Source of the DNA: Campylobacter vulpis
GTDB taxonomy: Bacteria; Campylobacterota; Campylobacteria; Campylobacterales; Campylobacteraceae
Direction: 5' to 3'
DNA length: 64,000 nucleotides
Assembly: GCF_014217995.1 (NCBI RefSeq)
Contig: NZ_CP041617.1
Span: 1,116,001-1,180,000, forward strand
The position numbers were made by a program, and so were the translations under genes. Shown piece by piece: positions 8,151-17,382 of this stretch. How positions within the stretch are numbered: the first letter of the stretch is position 1; each line of letters begins with the position of its first letter. The notes below the pieces were generated by a model. That model did not search any database and had not been told where the DNA came from. It was given only the letters and a program-made list of their open reading frames with translations.

Positions 8151-9527
8151 GTGAATATATTAGGAATCGACTTAGGCTCAACGCAAACTTGTGCCATTAT
8201 CGCCCAAAAAGATGAAGATGGACTAAAAATTATAGGCTTTGCCAAGACAAAAACAAGCGGAGTTAAAAAGGGTGCCATTACAAACATAGAACTTGCCTCC
8301 AAATCCATAGAGGAAGCTGTTAGCAGTGCTGAAATGATGAGTGGAGTGCATTATGATAAAGTTGTTGTATCCATTTCTGGTGCTTACACTAAAAGTGTTG
8401 ATAGTGTAGGCGTTGTCAATATCCCCAATCACGAAATAGGCATTAAAGAAATTCACAGAGCCGTCAGCACGGCAAAACACACGGCAAATTTGCCAAGTGG
8501 ATATGAGATTATTCATGTTTTACCTTACAATTTTAAGGTCAATGACTTAGAGCATATTGATGATCCTTTAGGAATGAGTGGAAATCGTCTTGAAGTTTCA
8601 ACTCACATTGTCATTTCGCAAGAATCGCACATTAAAAATTTAAAAAAAGCCGTAGAATTAGCCGATTTACGCGTGGATAATATTGTTCTTTCTGGCTATG
8701 CTTCTTCCATAGCTTGTTTGGATGATAGTGAAAAAGAGTTGGGAGCCGTTTTAATTGATATGGGAGGAGCGATTTGCGATATTGTAATGCATATGGGAAA
8801 TTCCATTCGCTACAATGACTGTTTGCAAATTGGTTCAATTAATATTACACAAGATTTATCTATGGCTTTGCATACCCCACTAAAAGAAGCAGAAAAAATT
8901 AAACTTAATTATGCTGCCTTTTCTATGCAGCCTAATACCCTCATACAAATTCCAAATATAGGCGATGAAAAATTTGATGAAGTCTCGCTTGATGCTATTT
9001 CTAATATAATTTATGCAAGAGCAGAAGAAACCTTAATGATTTTAGCCAAAATTTTAAGCGACAATCGCTATACTAATAGCGTAGGTGGAGGCGTTGTGCT
9101 AACAGGCGGTATGACAAAACTTGCGGGACTTGATGAGTTAGCACCTACCATCTTCGATAACAAATCCGTTCGTCTTGCAAACGCTAGAAAAGATTTGATT
9201 AATGGCTTTAATGAGATTTTTAACGATCCAGAAAATACTTGTGCAATAGGTCTTTGCCTTTACGGAGCTGGACACTTTACTCCTTATGAGTTGGATTCTA
9301 ATGAAAAATTAAGATATAAAGGTGAAATTGAAAATTTCAATCGTCAAATCAAGCAGGATTTTACTCCTCAAAAAGAGGAAGAGGAAATTCAAAGTGAAAT
9401 TTTTAACGAAGATTTACAAGAAAATGATGCGATAAGCATACAAGAGCAATTAAATTTTAAAGAACGAAAAGAAAAAAAGCCGAGTGTTTTTAGCAATATT
9501 TGGCATAAAATTATGAATCAATTCTAA
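8151..9527 (+). CDS. ftsA: Cell division protein FtsA
   Basis: A 458-residue actin-like ATPase that tethers FtsZ to the membrane. The first nucleotide-binding motif NILGIDLGSTQTCAIIA opens the protein; AVLIDMGGAICDIVM and GGGVVLTGGMTKLAGL are the phosphate-2 and adenosine motifs. The C-terminus ends in a basic, amphipathic segment (FSNIWHKIMNQF) suited to membrane binding. The start is GTG at 8151 behind AAGGGA. It forms an operon with ppiD and ends at a strong hairpin. Unusually, ftsZ does not follow; it lies about 50 kb away at 59452. Confidence 0.95.
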   Translation: MNILGIDLGSTQTCAIIAQKDEDGLKIIGFAKTKTSGVKKGAITNIELASKSIEEAVSSAEMMSGVHYDKVVVSISGAYTKSVDSVGVVNIPNHEIGIKEIHRAVSTAKHTANLPSGYEIIHVLPYNFKVNDLEHIDDPLGMSGNRLEVSTHIVISQESHIKNLKKAVELADLRVDNIVLSGYASSIACLDDSEKELGAVLIDMGGAICDIVMHMGNSIRYNDCLQIGSINITQDLSMALHTPLKEAEKIKLNYAAFSMQPNTLIQIPNIGDEKFDEVSLDAISNIIYARAEETLMILAKILSDNRYTNSVGGGVVLTGGMTKLAGLDELAPTIFDNKSVRLANARKDLINGFNEIFNDPENTCAIGLCLYGAGHFTPYELDSNEKLRYKGEIENFNRQIKQDFTPQKEEEEIQSEIFNEDLQENDAISIQEQLNFKERKEKKPSVFSNIWHKIMNQF

Positions 9528-9532
9528 TGTCA

Positions 9533-9568
9533 ATTCATAGCTTACCTAAGAAGCTATGAATCTTTTAG
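9533..9568 (+). terminator. Rho-independent terminator of ppiD-ftsA
   Basis: An 11-bp perfect stem (ATTCATAGCTT at 9533-9543 with AAGCTATGAAT at 9551-9561) has a 7-nt loop and is followed on the plus strand by CTTTT. The right arm covers the stop codon of the convergent lysA gene. Confidence 0.75.
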
Positions 9569-10762
9569 AAATTCTTCCTCTAAAGCAATTAAATCTTCAA
9601 ATTTTTCTCTCTTACGCACCATTTTGATAATTCCATTTTCTAAGGCAAGTTCGCAAATTCTAGGGCGAGTATTATAATTACTACTCATTGTAAAGCCGTA
9701 TGCTCCAGCCTCTTTAATCAAAACAATATCTCCGCTCTTACTTTTTGCAAGCCTGCGATCTTTAGCAAAAAAATCGCCACTTTCACAAATTCCTCCAACA
9801 ACATCACAAGAACTTAGCTCCCCTTTTGTATAAGGCAAAACAATCTCGTGGTAAGCATTATATAAACTCGGGCGAATCAAATCATTCATCGCCGCATCAA
9901 CAACCATAAAGCGTTTTTTAGGCGTTATCTTTTCATACAAAACACTGCACACAAGCACTCCGCTTTGTGCTACCAAAAAGCGTCCGGGTTCTAAGCCTAT
10001 CGTTACATCAAGTCCGCTCAAATTCTCCAAAATTCCTTGCGCATAATCATACAAACAAGGTTCTTCTTCCCCCTCATAACCTACACCTAATCCTCCACCT
10101 ACATCAAAAAATTTAAGCTCAATTTTTAAAGCCTTTAATTCTCTTAATAATTTTGCCACGATAAGTGCTGCCTCGTGTATGGGCGATATGTCAAGTAATT
10201 GTGAACCTATATGAAAATGCACTCCCACAGGCTCTAAAAATTCACTTTTTGCTGCGTATAAATACATCTTTCTTGCCACATCAAGCTCTACGCCGAATTT
10301 ATTTTCATTAAGCCCTGTGGAGATATAAGGATGCGTTTTAGCATCGACATTAGGATTAACTCGTATGGAAATTCTAGCCTTTAGCTCAAGTCTTTTTGCT
10401 ACACTTTCTAAGAGTAGCATTTCTTCTTCACTTTCTAAATTGATATACAAAATATCAAATTTTAAAGCTTGCTCTAGCTCCTCTTCACTTTTTCCAACCC
10501 CACTAAATATGATTTTATAAGGTTTCGCTCCCACCCTTAACGCTCTTTTTACTTCACCTATACTCACACAGTCAAAACCGCTATCAAGTCTTGCTAACAT
10601 TTGCAATAAACTTAAATTTGAATTTGCTTTCATTGCGTAAAAAATTTGAGATTTTCTTGCTTTAAAGGCACTTTTCAACTCCAAAAAACGACTTTTTATT
10701 AAATCAAAATCATAAAGATAAAAAGGGGTCTTAAATTCTTCTTTTAATTTTATATAATCCAC
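9554..10762 (-). CDS. lysA: Diaminopimelate decarboxylase
   Basis: A PLP enzyme (402 residues) that converts meso-diaminopimelate to L-lysine. FYAMKANSN carries the PLP lysine; HFHIGSQ, DVGGGLGVGY, GLEPGRFLV and the active-site Cys region GGICESGDFF follow the alanine-racemase-fold decarboxylase order. A longer frame opens at 10780, but AAGGAGA at 10769-10775 lies six bases before GTG 10762, and the protein then starts VDYIKLKEEF, so 10762 is taken as the start. It is the last gene of the rplY-pth-lptF/G-lysA operon, 11 bp after the permease gene. Confidence 0.94.
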   Translation of the reverse strand: MDYIKLKEEFKTPFYLYDFDLIKSRFLELKSAFKARKSQIFYAMKANSNLSLLQMLARLDSGFDCVSIGEVKRALRVGAKPYKIIFSGVGKSEEELEQALKFDILYINLESEEEMLLLESVAKRLELKARISIRVNPNVDAKTHPYISTGLNENKFGVELDVARKMYLYAAKSEFLEPVGVHFHIGSQLLDISPIHEAALIVAKLLRELKALKIELKFFDVGGGLGVGYEGEEEPCLYDYAQGILENLSGLDVTIGLEPGRFLVAQSGVLVCSVLYEKITPKKRFMVVDAAMNDLIRPSLYNAYHEIVLPYTKGELSSCDVVGGICESGDFFAKDRRLAKSKSGDIVLIKEAGAYGFTMSSNYNTRPRICELALENGIIKMVRKREKFEDLIALEEEFLKDS

Positions 10763-10773
10763 AAAATCTCTCC

Positions 10774-11826
10774 TTAACACTTTTTATATGATATAAATAA
10801 GGCAAAAAAAGCCAAAAGTAAATTCGGTAAAATAATGCCAAATTCTCCACTTATAACGCCATTTTCACTCAGTCTTAAAAATACAAATAATCCCCCCCAA
10901 ACTACCAAAGTAACCACAAAGGCCACAAAGGCCACAAAGGCCAAATTAAAAAAACGCGCAATCACTGGAAAATAATAATACATCATAAGCATCAAAAAGG
11001 GTGCAAAAAAGGGCGCAAAAATGAGCTTGTATAAAGTGATTTTTAAATTTCTCGTATTAAGCCCTTGAGAATCAAATAAAATCAAACTGTGATACGCATC
11101 ATATATGGAATACTCCTTGCCGCTTGCCACGCTTTTAGCAAGTTTAGGTTTAAAGCCTTCTAATGTCTCCAAATTTGCAAATTTTTCACTTTTATAGCCA
11201 TTTTCCCCTAAAATAAATTCTTTTGGTATGTAGGTAATATTTCCCTCCTCTAAAAGCCAAGAATTTTCATTAAATAAAGCACGATTTGCTTGAATAAAAT
11301 GACTTAAATTTCCATCTTTTAAAGAAAAAATCTTAAGCTTTTTAGCTAAACCCTCATCTAAACTTTTAATATAAACAAACTCTTCATTAAATTTCAAAAA
11401 AATATCACTGCTTTTTTTATTTAAAACACCATTTTTAAGTATGCTTCTTTTATACTCATTTGCATACGCAAAGGAAGTAAAATTAAGTCCAACATAAATA
11501 AAACAAAACAATAAAGCCCACAAAAATGGATAAATAATAACTTTATTTTTACTAAGTCCCAAGGCATAAAGACTAACAAGTTCATTATTTCTTATCATAG
11601 TTAAAAGGGACAAAACAAGTGCAAATATCAAAGAAATGGGTAAAATATAAGTAACAGCACTAAAACCAACAAATAAAATATAAAGCAAAATCAAATTGGC
11701 AGATGCTGGTAAATCTTTAAAATTTAAAAGCAAATCTATACCGCAATAAAATCCAACTAAAGCAAAAAATAAAATGAAAAAATTTTTAAGATAAATGGAA
11801 GAAATAAAATGAAAAAATACACCCAT
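10774..11826 (-). CDS. LptF/LptG-family LPS-export permease
   Basis: About 350 residues with the YjgP/YjgQ layout: three N-terminal TM helices, a periplasmic beta-rich domain (~115-260) and three C-terminal TM helices. With MsbA-delivered substrate the LptBFG complex extracts lipooligosaccharide from the inner membrane. TTG 11832 is in frame, but ATG 11826 is placed seven bases after GAAGG and is preferred. The periplasmic domain carries two Pgl sequons, DGNLS and EGNIT (N173 and N196 from this start). The fifth TM helix is encoded by three perfect 9-bp repeats giving AFV-AFV-AFV. Whether this is LptF or LptG is not decided. Confidence 0.88.
   Translation of the reverse strand: MGVFFHFISSIYLKNFFILFFALVGFYCGIDLLLNFKDLPASANLILLYILFVGFSAVTYILPISLIFALVLSLLTMIRNNELVSLYALGLSKNKVIIYPFLWALLFCFIYVGLNFTSFAYANEYKRSILKNGVLNKKSSDIFLKFNEEFVYIKSLDEGLAKKLKIFSLKDGNLSHFIQANRALFNENSWLLEEGNITYIPKEFILGENGYKSEKFANLETLEGFKPKLAKSVASGKEYSIYDAYHSLILFDSQGLNTRNLKITLYKLIFAPFFAPFLMLMMYYYFPVIARFFNLAFVAFVAFVVTLVVWGGLFVFLRLSENGVISGEFGIILPNLLLAFFALFISYKKC
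10914..10940 (-). repeat. Three perfect 9-bp tandem repeats within lptF/G
   Basis: Plus-strand CCACAAAGG occurs three times without interruption and continues with CCAAA. The unit length keeps the frame and encodes repeated Ala-Phe-Val inside a transmembrane helix. A run of seven C (seven G in the coding sense) lies close by at 10892-10898. Confidence 0.9.
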
Positions 11827-11828
11827 TA

Positions 11829-12374
11829 TCAAGCCTTCAAGCTATAGAGTGAAGAAATTTTTGCCAAATCATTACCGCGTATAAGTTCAAACAAGGCCTC
11901 CTTAGCCCTCAACAAAACCTCACTTAAAACTACCTTTTCCTCACTTGTAAATTGACCTAAAACATGCGATATGGTATCTTTACCTCTTCCTACACCTATA
12001 CGCACTCTTTCATAATTGTTTCCATATAGATGATCTATACTCTTAAGCCCATTATGTCCGCCACTAGAACCTCCCTTTTTAAAGCGCAAAGTTCCCAAAT
12101 TTAAATCTATATCATCGTGAATGACAATTAAACGCTCACACTTGTAAAAGTCGCTAACAGCTTTAACGCTAATGCCAGAATGATTCATATAAGTATGAGG
12201 TTTAAGAAGTAAGGAAGAGTCTATCTTATAAAGCTCTCCCCTAAATTTCGAGTGAGATAAAATTCTAACTTGACTTTCTTCACTCAAAATCATATCAATA
12301 AGCATAAAGCCTACATTATGACGGGTATTTTCATACTCTCGCCCTATATTTCCAAGTCCTACGACTAAAGTCAT
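11829..12374 (-). CDS. pth: Peptidyl-tRNA hydrolase
   Basis: A 181-residue Pth. [20 protein letters not shown] holds the catalytic His of the TRHNVGF motif; [10 protein letters not shown] and [27 protein letters not shown] are the other family blocks. It recycles tRNA from peptidyl-tRNA dropped during translation. Its start overlaps the rplY stop by four bases (ATGA), a normal pairing in Campylobacter, and its stop touches the start of the LPS permease. Confidence 0.96.
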   Translation of the reverse strand: MTLVVGLGNIGREYENTRHNVGFMLIDMILSEESQVRILSHSKFRGELYKIDSSLLLKPHTYMNHSGISVKAVSDFYKCERLIVIHDDIDLNLGTLRFKKGGSSGGHNGLKSIDHLYGNNYERVRIGVGRGKDTISHVLGQFTSEEKVVLSEVLLRAKEALFELIRGNDLAKISSLYSLKA

Positions 12375-12907
12375 CGCGCCTTTTCTACGCCGACAACCGC
12401 CACCCTATCTGCTTCAATAATGCTCACTCCCTTCGGCACAACAATATCTTTAACAAGCAAAGCATCACCCACATCAAGCTTACTTACATCAAGTTCAAAG
12501 AAATTTGGTAAATTTTCAGCTGCACACTTAACCTTTAAGCGTCTTTTAGATTGAATTAAAACGCCCTTATTTTTAAGACCTATAGCCGTGCCAACGACTT
12601 TTACTGGCACCATATATTTAGAAATCACACCCTTTTGTGCAACTTTTAAATCTACATGTTTTAAATCACTCGTAACAGGGTCTTTTTGATAATCTACCAC
12701 CACAACACTCAAAGTCTTAGCGCCAACTTTAACATCAAAAATAAGAGTGGTCTTTTTACGTACCTCTTTGATAAAATCATTCACCTTAAAAGCTGCGTGG
12801 ATATTCTCCAAACCTTTGCCATAGATGTTTGCAATTAGATAACCATCTCTTTTTAAAGCCTTAGCCGCTTTTCTGCCGATACTCTCTCTAATGATACCTT
12901 CTAACAT
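12371..12907 (-). CDS. rplY: Ribosomal protein bL25 (CTC family)
   Basis: A 178-residue long-form L25/Ctc: an N-terminal 5S-rRNA-binding beta-barrel ([39 protein letters not shown]) and a C-terminal TL5-type domain ([39 protein letters not shown]). It is the first gene of the rplY-pth-lptF/G-lysA operon, with GAAAGG before the ATG and a TATAAT at 12937-12942 on the minus strand. Confidence 0.95.
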   Translation of the reverse strand: MLEGIIRESIGRKAAKALKRDGYLIANIYGKGLENIHAAFKVNDFIKEVRKKTTLIFDVKVGAKTLSVVVVDYQKDPVTSDLKHVDLKVAQKGVISKYMVPVKVVGTAIGLKNKGVLIQSKRRLKVKCAAENLPNFFELDVSKLDVGDALLVKDIVVPKGVSIIEADRVAVVGVEKAR

Positions 12908-12936
12908 CTCTTTCCTTTCTAAAAAAATAAAGCGAA

Positions 12937-12942
12937 ATTATA
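12937..12942 (-). promoter_or_regulatory. -10 element for the rplY-pth-lptF/G-lysA operon
   Basis: The minus strand reads GCTATAATTTCGC, a perfect TATAAT 30 bp before the rplY ATG, in the 57-bp gap that separates rplY from tal. Confidence 0.6.
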
Positions 12943-12964
12943 GCTTAAAATCATTTAAAAACGC

Positions 12965-13936
12965 TTAACTTGATAATTTTGCTAACAAATCATCAAATTC
13001 AAAACAAAAATTCTTCAAAGCTCCGTCAATTAAATAATTGCAAGTTTCATCTAAAAGTTCTTTGGAGACTAGCTTGTTAAGTTTTTTTTGAAGCTCTTCA
13101 TCGCTTAAAGTTGCTTTAAACTCACACTCTCCATTAAAAGCTCTAATAGCATCTAAAGGAGCGGTATTTAAGGCTCTCTCTAAATAAAGCTCCCTAATAT
13201 AAAAATCTTTTGGCAAATCATCACCTTTTACACCCGTGCTAGCAAATAAGGCACGGATATTTGGCTCATTTTGTGCCATTATGTAATTGTAAGCTAATTT
13301 TGCGTTTAAAACGCCGATTTGATTTGGTTCACTCACTCTTTCATTTAATATTCTATCCAAGCGACTTACAAAAACGCTAATCACAGCTTGCGGTTCTTTC
13401 GCCTTAGAATAGGCTTGTGCCTTACGAAAAGCCCTTAAGCCCTCATTTAAAGCTTCAAAACATTTTTTATTTTGCTCCCCAGAAAAAATAAGCGTTGCAT
13501 TAACACTAATACCACTTTTCATCAATTCATACATCACCTCATAAGAAGCCTCAGTGGCTGGGATTTTCATCATAATATTTTGTCGCCCCATAGCACTATG
13601 CAACCTTTTTGCCTCTCCTATACTAAGACTGGTATTATCATAAAGTCTAGGGTCTATTTCAAGGCTAATAAAGCCATCGTTACCTTTTTCAAAGTTATAA
13701 GCAAGTCTATCTGCCGCCTTACAAATATCGCTCATTGCTATATTTTCATAAATTTCCTTAGATTTTTTTCCTCTTAAGTTTGCAATTTTACTTTTATAAG
13801 CTGGAGTTAAAATTACATTTTTTAAAATAAGGGGATTTGAGGTCGCACCATTAATCTTAGAATACAACAACTCAACAAATTCATTATCCAAAAAGCTATC
13901 TTCGACAAAATCACACCACAAAGAAAATTGTTTCAT
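12965..13936 (-). CDS. tal: Transaldolase
   Basis: A 323-residue TalB-type transaldolase of the non-oxidative pentose phosphate pathway. GATSNPLILKNVI near the start and MMKIPATEASYEVM, with the Schiff-base Lys, are the family signatures; NATLIFS and AVISVFVSRLDRIL follow. Its start overlaps the serB stop by four bases. Campylobacter generally lacks a complete upper glycolytic route, so the enzyme serves pentose and erythrose-4-phosphate supply. Confidence 0.93.
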   Translation of the reverse strand: MKQFSLWCDFVEDSFLDNEFVELLYSKINGATSNPLILKNVILTPAYKSKIANLRGKKSKEIYENIAMSDICKAADRLAYNFEKGNDGFISLEIDPRLYDNTSLSIGEAKRLHSAMGRQNIMMKIPATEASYEVMYELMKSGISVNATLIFSGEQNKKCFEALNEGLRAFRKAQAYSKAKEPQAVISVFVSRLDRILNERVSEPNQIGVLNAKLAYNYIMAQNEPNIRALFASTGVKGDDLPKDFYIRELYLERALNTAPLDAIRAFNGECEFKATLSDEELQKKLNKLVSKELLDETCNYLIDGALKNFCFEFDDLLAKLSS

Positions 13937-14559
13937 TGCATCACCTTTATAATCTCTCTCAAATCTTTCACATCAATACACACACTAGCATTTGCTTTTA
14001 AAATTTCCTTAGCACAAAAAGCGATTTTAAAGCCACTATGCTCAAACATCGCTAAGTCATTTGCTCCATCTCCAACACACATTACTTCTTCTTGATTTAA
14101 ATTTAAAAACTGCTTAAGTCTTTCTAACATTAAACCTTTGGAATTTGAAAACATCATCTCTCCACCCACAAGTCCTGTGAGTTTTCCATTTTTATGATGA
14201 AGATAATTTGCAAAGCCGAGTTTAAAATTAAGCTTTTCCATAGCATAATCTACCCCCTCATGAAAGCCCCCGCTAAAAACTACACAAATAATATTCTTAG
14301 AATTTAGAAATTCAATCAACTCAAAACTGCCCTTCATTAAGGGTAAATTTTGACTCACTCTTAAAACATCATCGCAAGACATACCCTTAAGCAAAGCCAC
14401 TCTTTGATGTAAGCTTTCGAAAAAATCAAGCTCTCCATTCATAGCCTTTTGGGTGATGACTTTTACCTCATCACCCACACCATAAGCATTTGCCAAAATA
14501 TCTATAGTTTCTCCGTCCATTAAGGTGGAGTCAAAATCAAAAACGCAAAGTTTTATCAT
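13933..14559 (-). CDS. serB: Phosphoserine phosphatase
   Basis: A 208-residue HAD-superfamily SerB. Motif I is FDFDSTLMDGE with the nucleophilic Asp; VVFSGGFHEGVDYA is motif II and CVGDGANDLAMF is motif III/IV. It catalyses the last step of serine synthesis. ATG 14559 overlaps the cheW stop in a TAATG arrangement, so the metabolic genes serB and tal are translationally linked to the chemotaxis genes upstream. Confidence 0.93.
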   Translation of the reverse strand: MIKLCVFDFDSTLMDGETIDILANAYGVGDEVKVITQKAMNGELDFFESLHQRVALLKGMSCDDVLRVSQNLPLMKGSFELIEFLNSKNIICVVFSGGFHEGVDYAMEKLNFKLGFANYLHHKNGKLTGLVGGEMMFSNSKGLMLERLKQFLNLNQEEVMCVGDGANDLAMFEHSGFKIAFCAKEILKANASVCIDVKDLREIIKVMQ

Positions 14560-15080
14560 TAAAATTCACGCTTCAATAGGGCTTCGACCTTTAAAATTGT
14601 AAGGATATTTTCATCTCTCTTTCCTATACCATATATCATGCCCTTTTCCTTAGCTAAAGTTTCAGGTGGCGGATCAATCTTATTTCTATGAATTTTAATT
14701 GCTTCTGTAAGTCTATCAATAACAAAACCCGCATTACTACTCACACCACTACCATTAATATCGCCACGAAGCACAATATAACGCGTTTGTGGAGTCATTT
14801 TAGAACTCCCCAAATTAAAACGCTGAGCAAGATCGATAAGTGGCATTACATTACCCCTCATATTAAATACACCTAAAACATAATCAGGCACACTAGGCAC
14901 TCTAGTAAATTCAATAGGCTTAATAATTTCTTGGATATTTAAGATGGGAATAGCATACTCCTCATCTCCAACCACGAAACCAACAAGCTGGATAATGTCA
15001 TCTTCTTTTCTAATTTCATCGCGATCCACCATTTGCGATTGCTGTCTTTGTAAGACTTGATTTAATTTTTCATTACTCAT
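14559..15080 (-). CDS. cheW: Chemotaxis coupling protein CheW
   Basis: A 173-residue CheW that links chemoreceptors to CheA. After a hydrophilic leader, LVGFVVGDEEYAIPILNIQEI, the conserved VPDYVLGVFNMRGNVMPLIDL and the C-terminal GIGKRDENILTILKVEALL follow the CheW fold. It lies four bases after the cheA stop in the cheV-cheA-cheW-serB-tal operon. Confidence 0.96.
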   Translation of the reverse strand: MSNEKLNQVLQRQQSQMVDRDEIRKEDDIIQLVGFVVGDEEYAIPILNIQEIIKPIEFTRVPSVPDYVLGVFNMRGNVMPLIDLAQRFNLGSSKMTPQTRYIVLRGDINGSGVSSNAGFVIDRLTEAIKIHRNKIDPPPETLAKEKGMIYGIGKRDENILTILKVEALLKREF

Positions 15081-15084
15081 TATC

Positions 15085-17379
15085 TTATCCTAGTTTCAAA
15101 TTTTTACGCACAACATTTTCCAAATATTCAGGAGAATAAGGCTTAGTAATATATTCAGTCATACCGACTTCCACACCTCTTAAGCGGTCTGTTTTACTCG
15201 TCCTTGAAGTTACAGCTATGAGTGGTAAATTGCGGTATTTAGAATACTTACGAATTTCTCCTGCTAAAGTATAACCGTCCATTCTTGGCATCTCAATATC
15301 AATTAACATAGCATCAATTTCATGATCGCCCGATTTAACAATATTAAGCGCCTCTACTCCATTAGTTGCTTCAAGTAAGCTTATGCCTAGTGGCTCAAGA
15401 GCTTTTTGCATTAAAGTTCTATCCATTTTAGAATCATCAACTATCAAAACCTTATAATCACTTGGCTGCTCCTTAGGCTTTTTAACGCTCGATTCAAGTT
15501 GGGCTTTGATATCAACCTTAATTTCTTTCGCCATATCCATCATAGCACCTACATCGATGATAAGCGTTACCCTACCATCACCTCTTATGGTTGCACCTGC
15601 TATACCTTGTATATTTTGCAAATAATCACCCATAGATTTGATAACTATTTCTTCTTGTCCTACAAGAGTATCCACGATGATGCCGAGCTTAGATTCGGCC
15701 ACACCTATAATAACAACATAAGTTTGATCCCCACTTTCAAGCACTTGTTTTACCCCAAAAACATCTGAAAGCCTTACTAAAGAAAGCACCTCCTCACGCA
15801 AACGTAAAACATTTTTGCCTTCTATTGTGTAAATATTATCAATAGGCACTCTCACTGTTTCAAGCACTGAAGCAAGTGGGATAGCGTAGAATTCTTCTTG
15901 TGTTCCCACAAGTAAAGATTGAATAATCGCTAAAGTAAGCGGAATTTTAAGCTTAAAAGTACTTCCTTTTCCAAGCTCACTATCTATCTCAATTACGCCG
16001 TTGAGTTTTTCTATATTTGTCTTAACAACATCCATACCCACGCCACGACCCGATACATTTGTAACCTTAGCGGCGGTTGAAAAGCCTGGCTTGAAAATCA
16101 AAGCAAAAGCTTCTTTATCTGTCATTTGCTCGGCTTCTTTTTCAGTAATGAGACTTTTCTCCAGTGCTTTCATCTTAAGCCCAGCTGGGTCAAGCCCCTT
16201 ACCATCATCAGTAATTTCAACGACAATATGATTGCCCTCATTATACGCTTTAAGTTGAACAGTGCCTCTTTCTGGCTTACCATTTGCCTTACGCGTAGCA
16301 GGATCTTCTACGCCGTGGTCGCAAGAATTCCTAATCATATGCATAATAGGATCGCCTATTTCTTCAACTATGGATTTATCAAGTTCAGTTTCTTCACCTG
16401 TAATCTCAAGCTCAATTTGCTTTCCAAGCTCACGACTTAAATCTCTCACAACGCGTGGAAATTTATTGAAAACCTTAGCGATAGGCTGCATTCTCGTTTT
16501 CATCACGGCAAGCTGCACATCAGTTGTAATAATGCTAAGTTGCGAAACGACTTGATTTAATTCCTCTAAGAATTTTTCACCCTCATAACGCTCTTCAACA
16601 TCATCATAAATTTTCAACAAGCGGTTTTTGCCCAAAACAAGCTCACCGATTAAATTCATCAAATGATCAAGTCTCTTAACCTCAACGCGTATGGTTTGAT
16701 CCATACCTCCACCGCCTCCACCTGAAGCTGGAACTTTCTTTTCTCCACCCGTTTCAGTTGTAGGCTTAGGTGTAGCTGGAGTTGCATTTTTCTTTTTCTG
16801 CGCACGCCTTGCTTGATCTTCAGCCTTACGCACTTTAAGTAATCTTTCAATCTCTGCTTCAACCTCAGAATCGCTAAGTTGATTCACATCAACATCAGGT
16901 TCAGCACTTGGTTCTGGTGCAACTGGAGCTTCCTCCTTAAGTTCTGCTTTAGGCTCTTCACTTGACACAGATGCAACCGCTGAAACATCACCTTCCGAAA
17001 TGGCTGTAAGTCTAGCACAAATAGGTCCTATATCCATACCTATAGCAGAATCGTTGCCATTATCACGGATAGAATTTAATAAAGTCTTCATTCTATCGAT
17101 AGACTCCAAAACCACATCCATAATATCAGGGGTGATCTTAAGCTCACCGTGTCTTGCCTTATTTAACACATCTTCCATATGATGCGTTAATTTTGTCAAA
17201 ACATCAAAATTTAAAAAGCTTGACGAACCCTTTACCGTATGGGCAACGCGAAAAATTCTATTAAGCAATTCCAAATCCTCAGGATTTGACTCAAGCTCTA
17301 CTAAATCATGGTCGATTTGCTCGACAAGCTCAAAAGCCTCAACTAAAAAGTCTTCAAGTATTTCTTGCATATCTTCCAT
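15085..17379 (-). CDS. cheA: Chemotaxis histidine kinase CheA with C-terminal receiver (CheAY)
   Basis: A 764-residue hybrid CheA. The P1 Hpt domain has VAHTVKGSSSF with phospho-accepting H47. A charged A/P-rich linker (~125-220) precedes the P3 dimerisation domain and the ATPase (RNSCDHGVEDP N-box, DDGKGLD, GRGVGMDVVK). The P5 CheW-like domain is followed by a receiver domain (~640-764) with the phospho-acceptor in LIDIEMPRMDG. The CheA-receiver fusion is the usual form in Campylobacter and Helicobacter, where the extra receiver is thought to act as a phosphate sink or modulator. It lies between cheV (3 bp) and cheW. Confidence 0.97.
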   Translation of the reverse strand: MEDMQEILEDFLVEAFELVEQIDHDLVELESNPEDLELLNRIFRVAHTVKGSSSFLNFDVLTKLTHHMEDVLNKARHGELKITPDIMDVVLESIDRMKTLLNSIRDNGNDSAIGMDIGPICARLTAISEGDVSAVASVSSEEPKAELKEEAPVAPEPSAEPDVDVNQLSDSEVEAEIERLLKVRKAEDQARRAQKKKNATPATPKPTTETGGEKKVPASGGGGGGMDQTIRVEVKRLDHLMNLIGELVLGKNRLLKIYDDVEERYEGEKFLEELNQVVSQLSIITTDVQLAVMKTRMQPIAKVFNKFPRVVRDLSRELGKQIELEITGEETELDKSIVEEIGDPIMHMIRNSCDHGVEDPATRKANGKPERGTVQLKAYNEGNHIVVEITDDGKGLDPAGLKMKALEKSLITEKEAEQMTDKEAFALIFKPGFSTAAKVTNVSGRGVGMDVVKTNIEKLNGVIEIDSELGKGSTFKLKIPLTLAIIQSLLVGTQEEFYAIPLASVLETVRVPIDNIYTIEGKNVLRLREEVLSLVRLSDVFGVKQVLESGDQTYVVIIGVAESKLGIIVDTLVGQEEIVIKSMGDYLQNIQGIAGATIRGDGRVTLIIDVGAMMDMAKEIKVDIKAQLESSVKKPKEQPSDYKVLIVDDSKMDRTLMQKALEPLGISLLEATNGVEALNIVKSGDHEIDAMLIDIEMPRMDGYTLAGEIRKYSKYRNLPLIAVTSRTSKTDRLRGVEVGMTEYITKPYSPEYLENVVRKNLKLG

Positions 17380-17382
17380 ATC

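Noticed and set aside
10892-10898. C7/G7 run in lptF/G as a phase-variable tract
   Set aside because: Seven bases is below the length at which G tracts usually vary in Campylobacter; mentioned only as a possible source of slippage.
15499-16555. Several open frames antisense to cheA
   Set aside because: They mirror conserved CheA codons, contain no motif and overlap each other in different frames.
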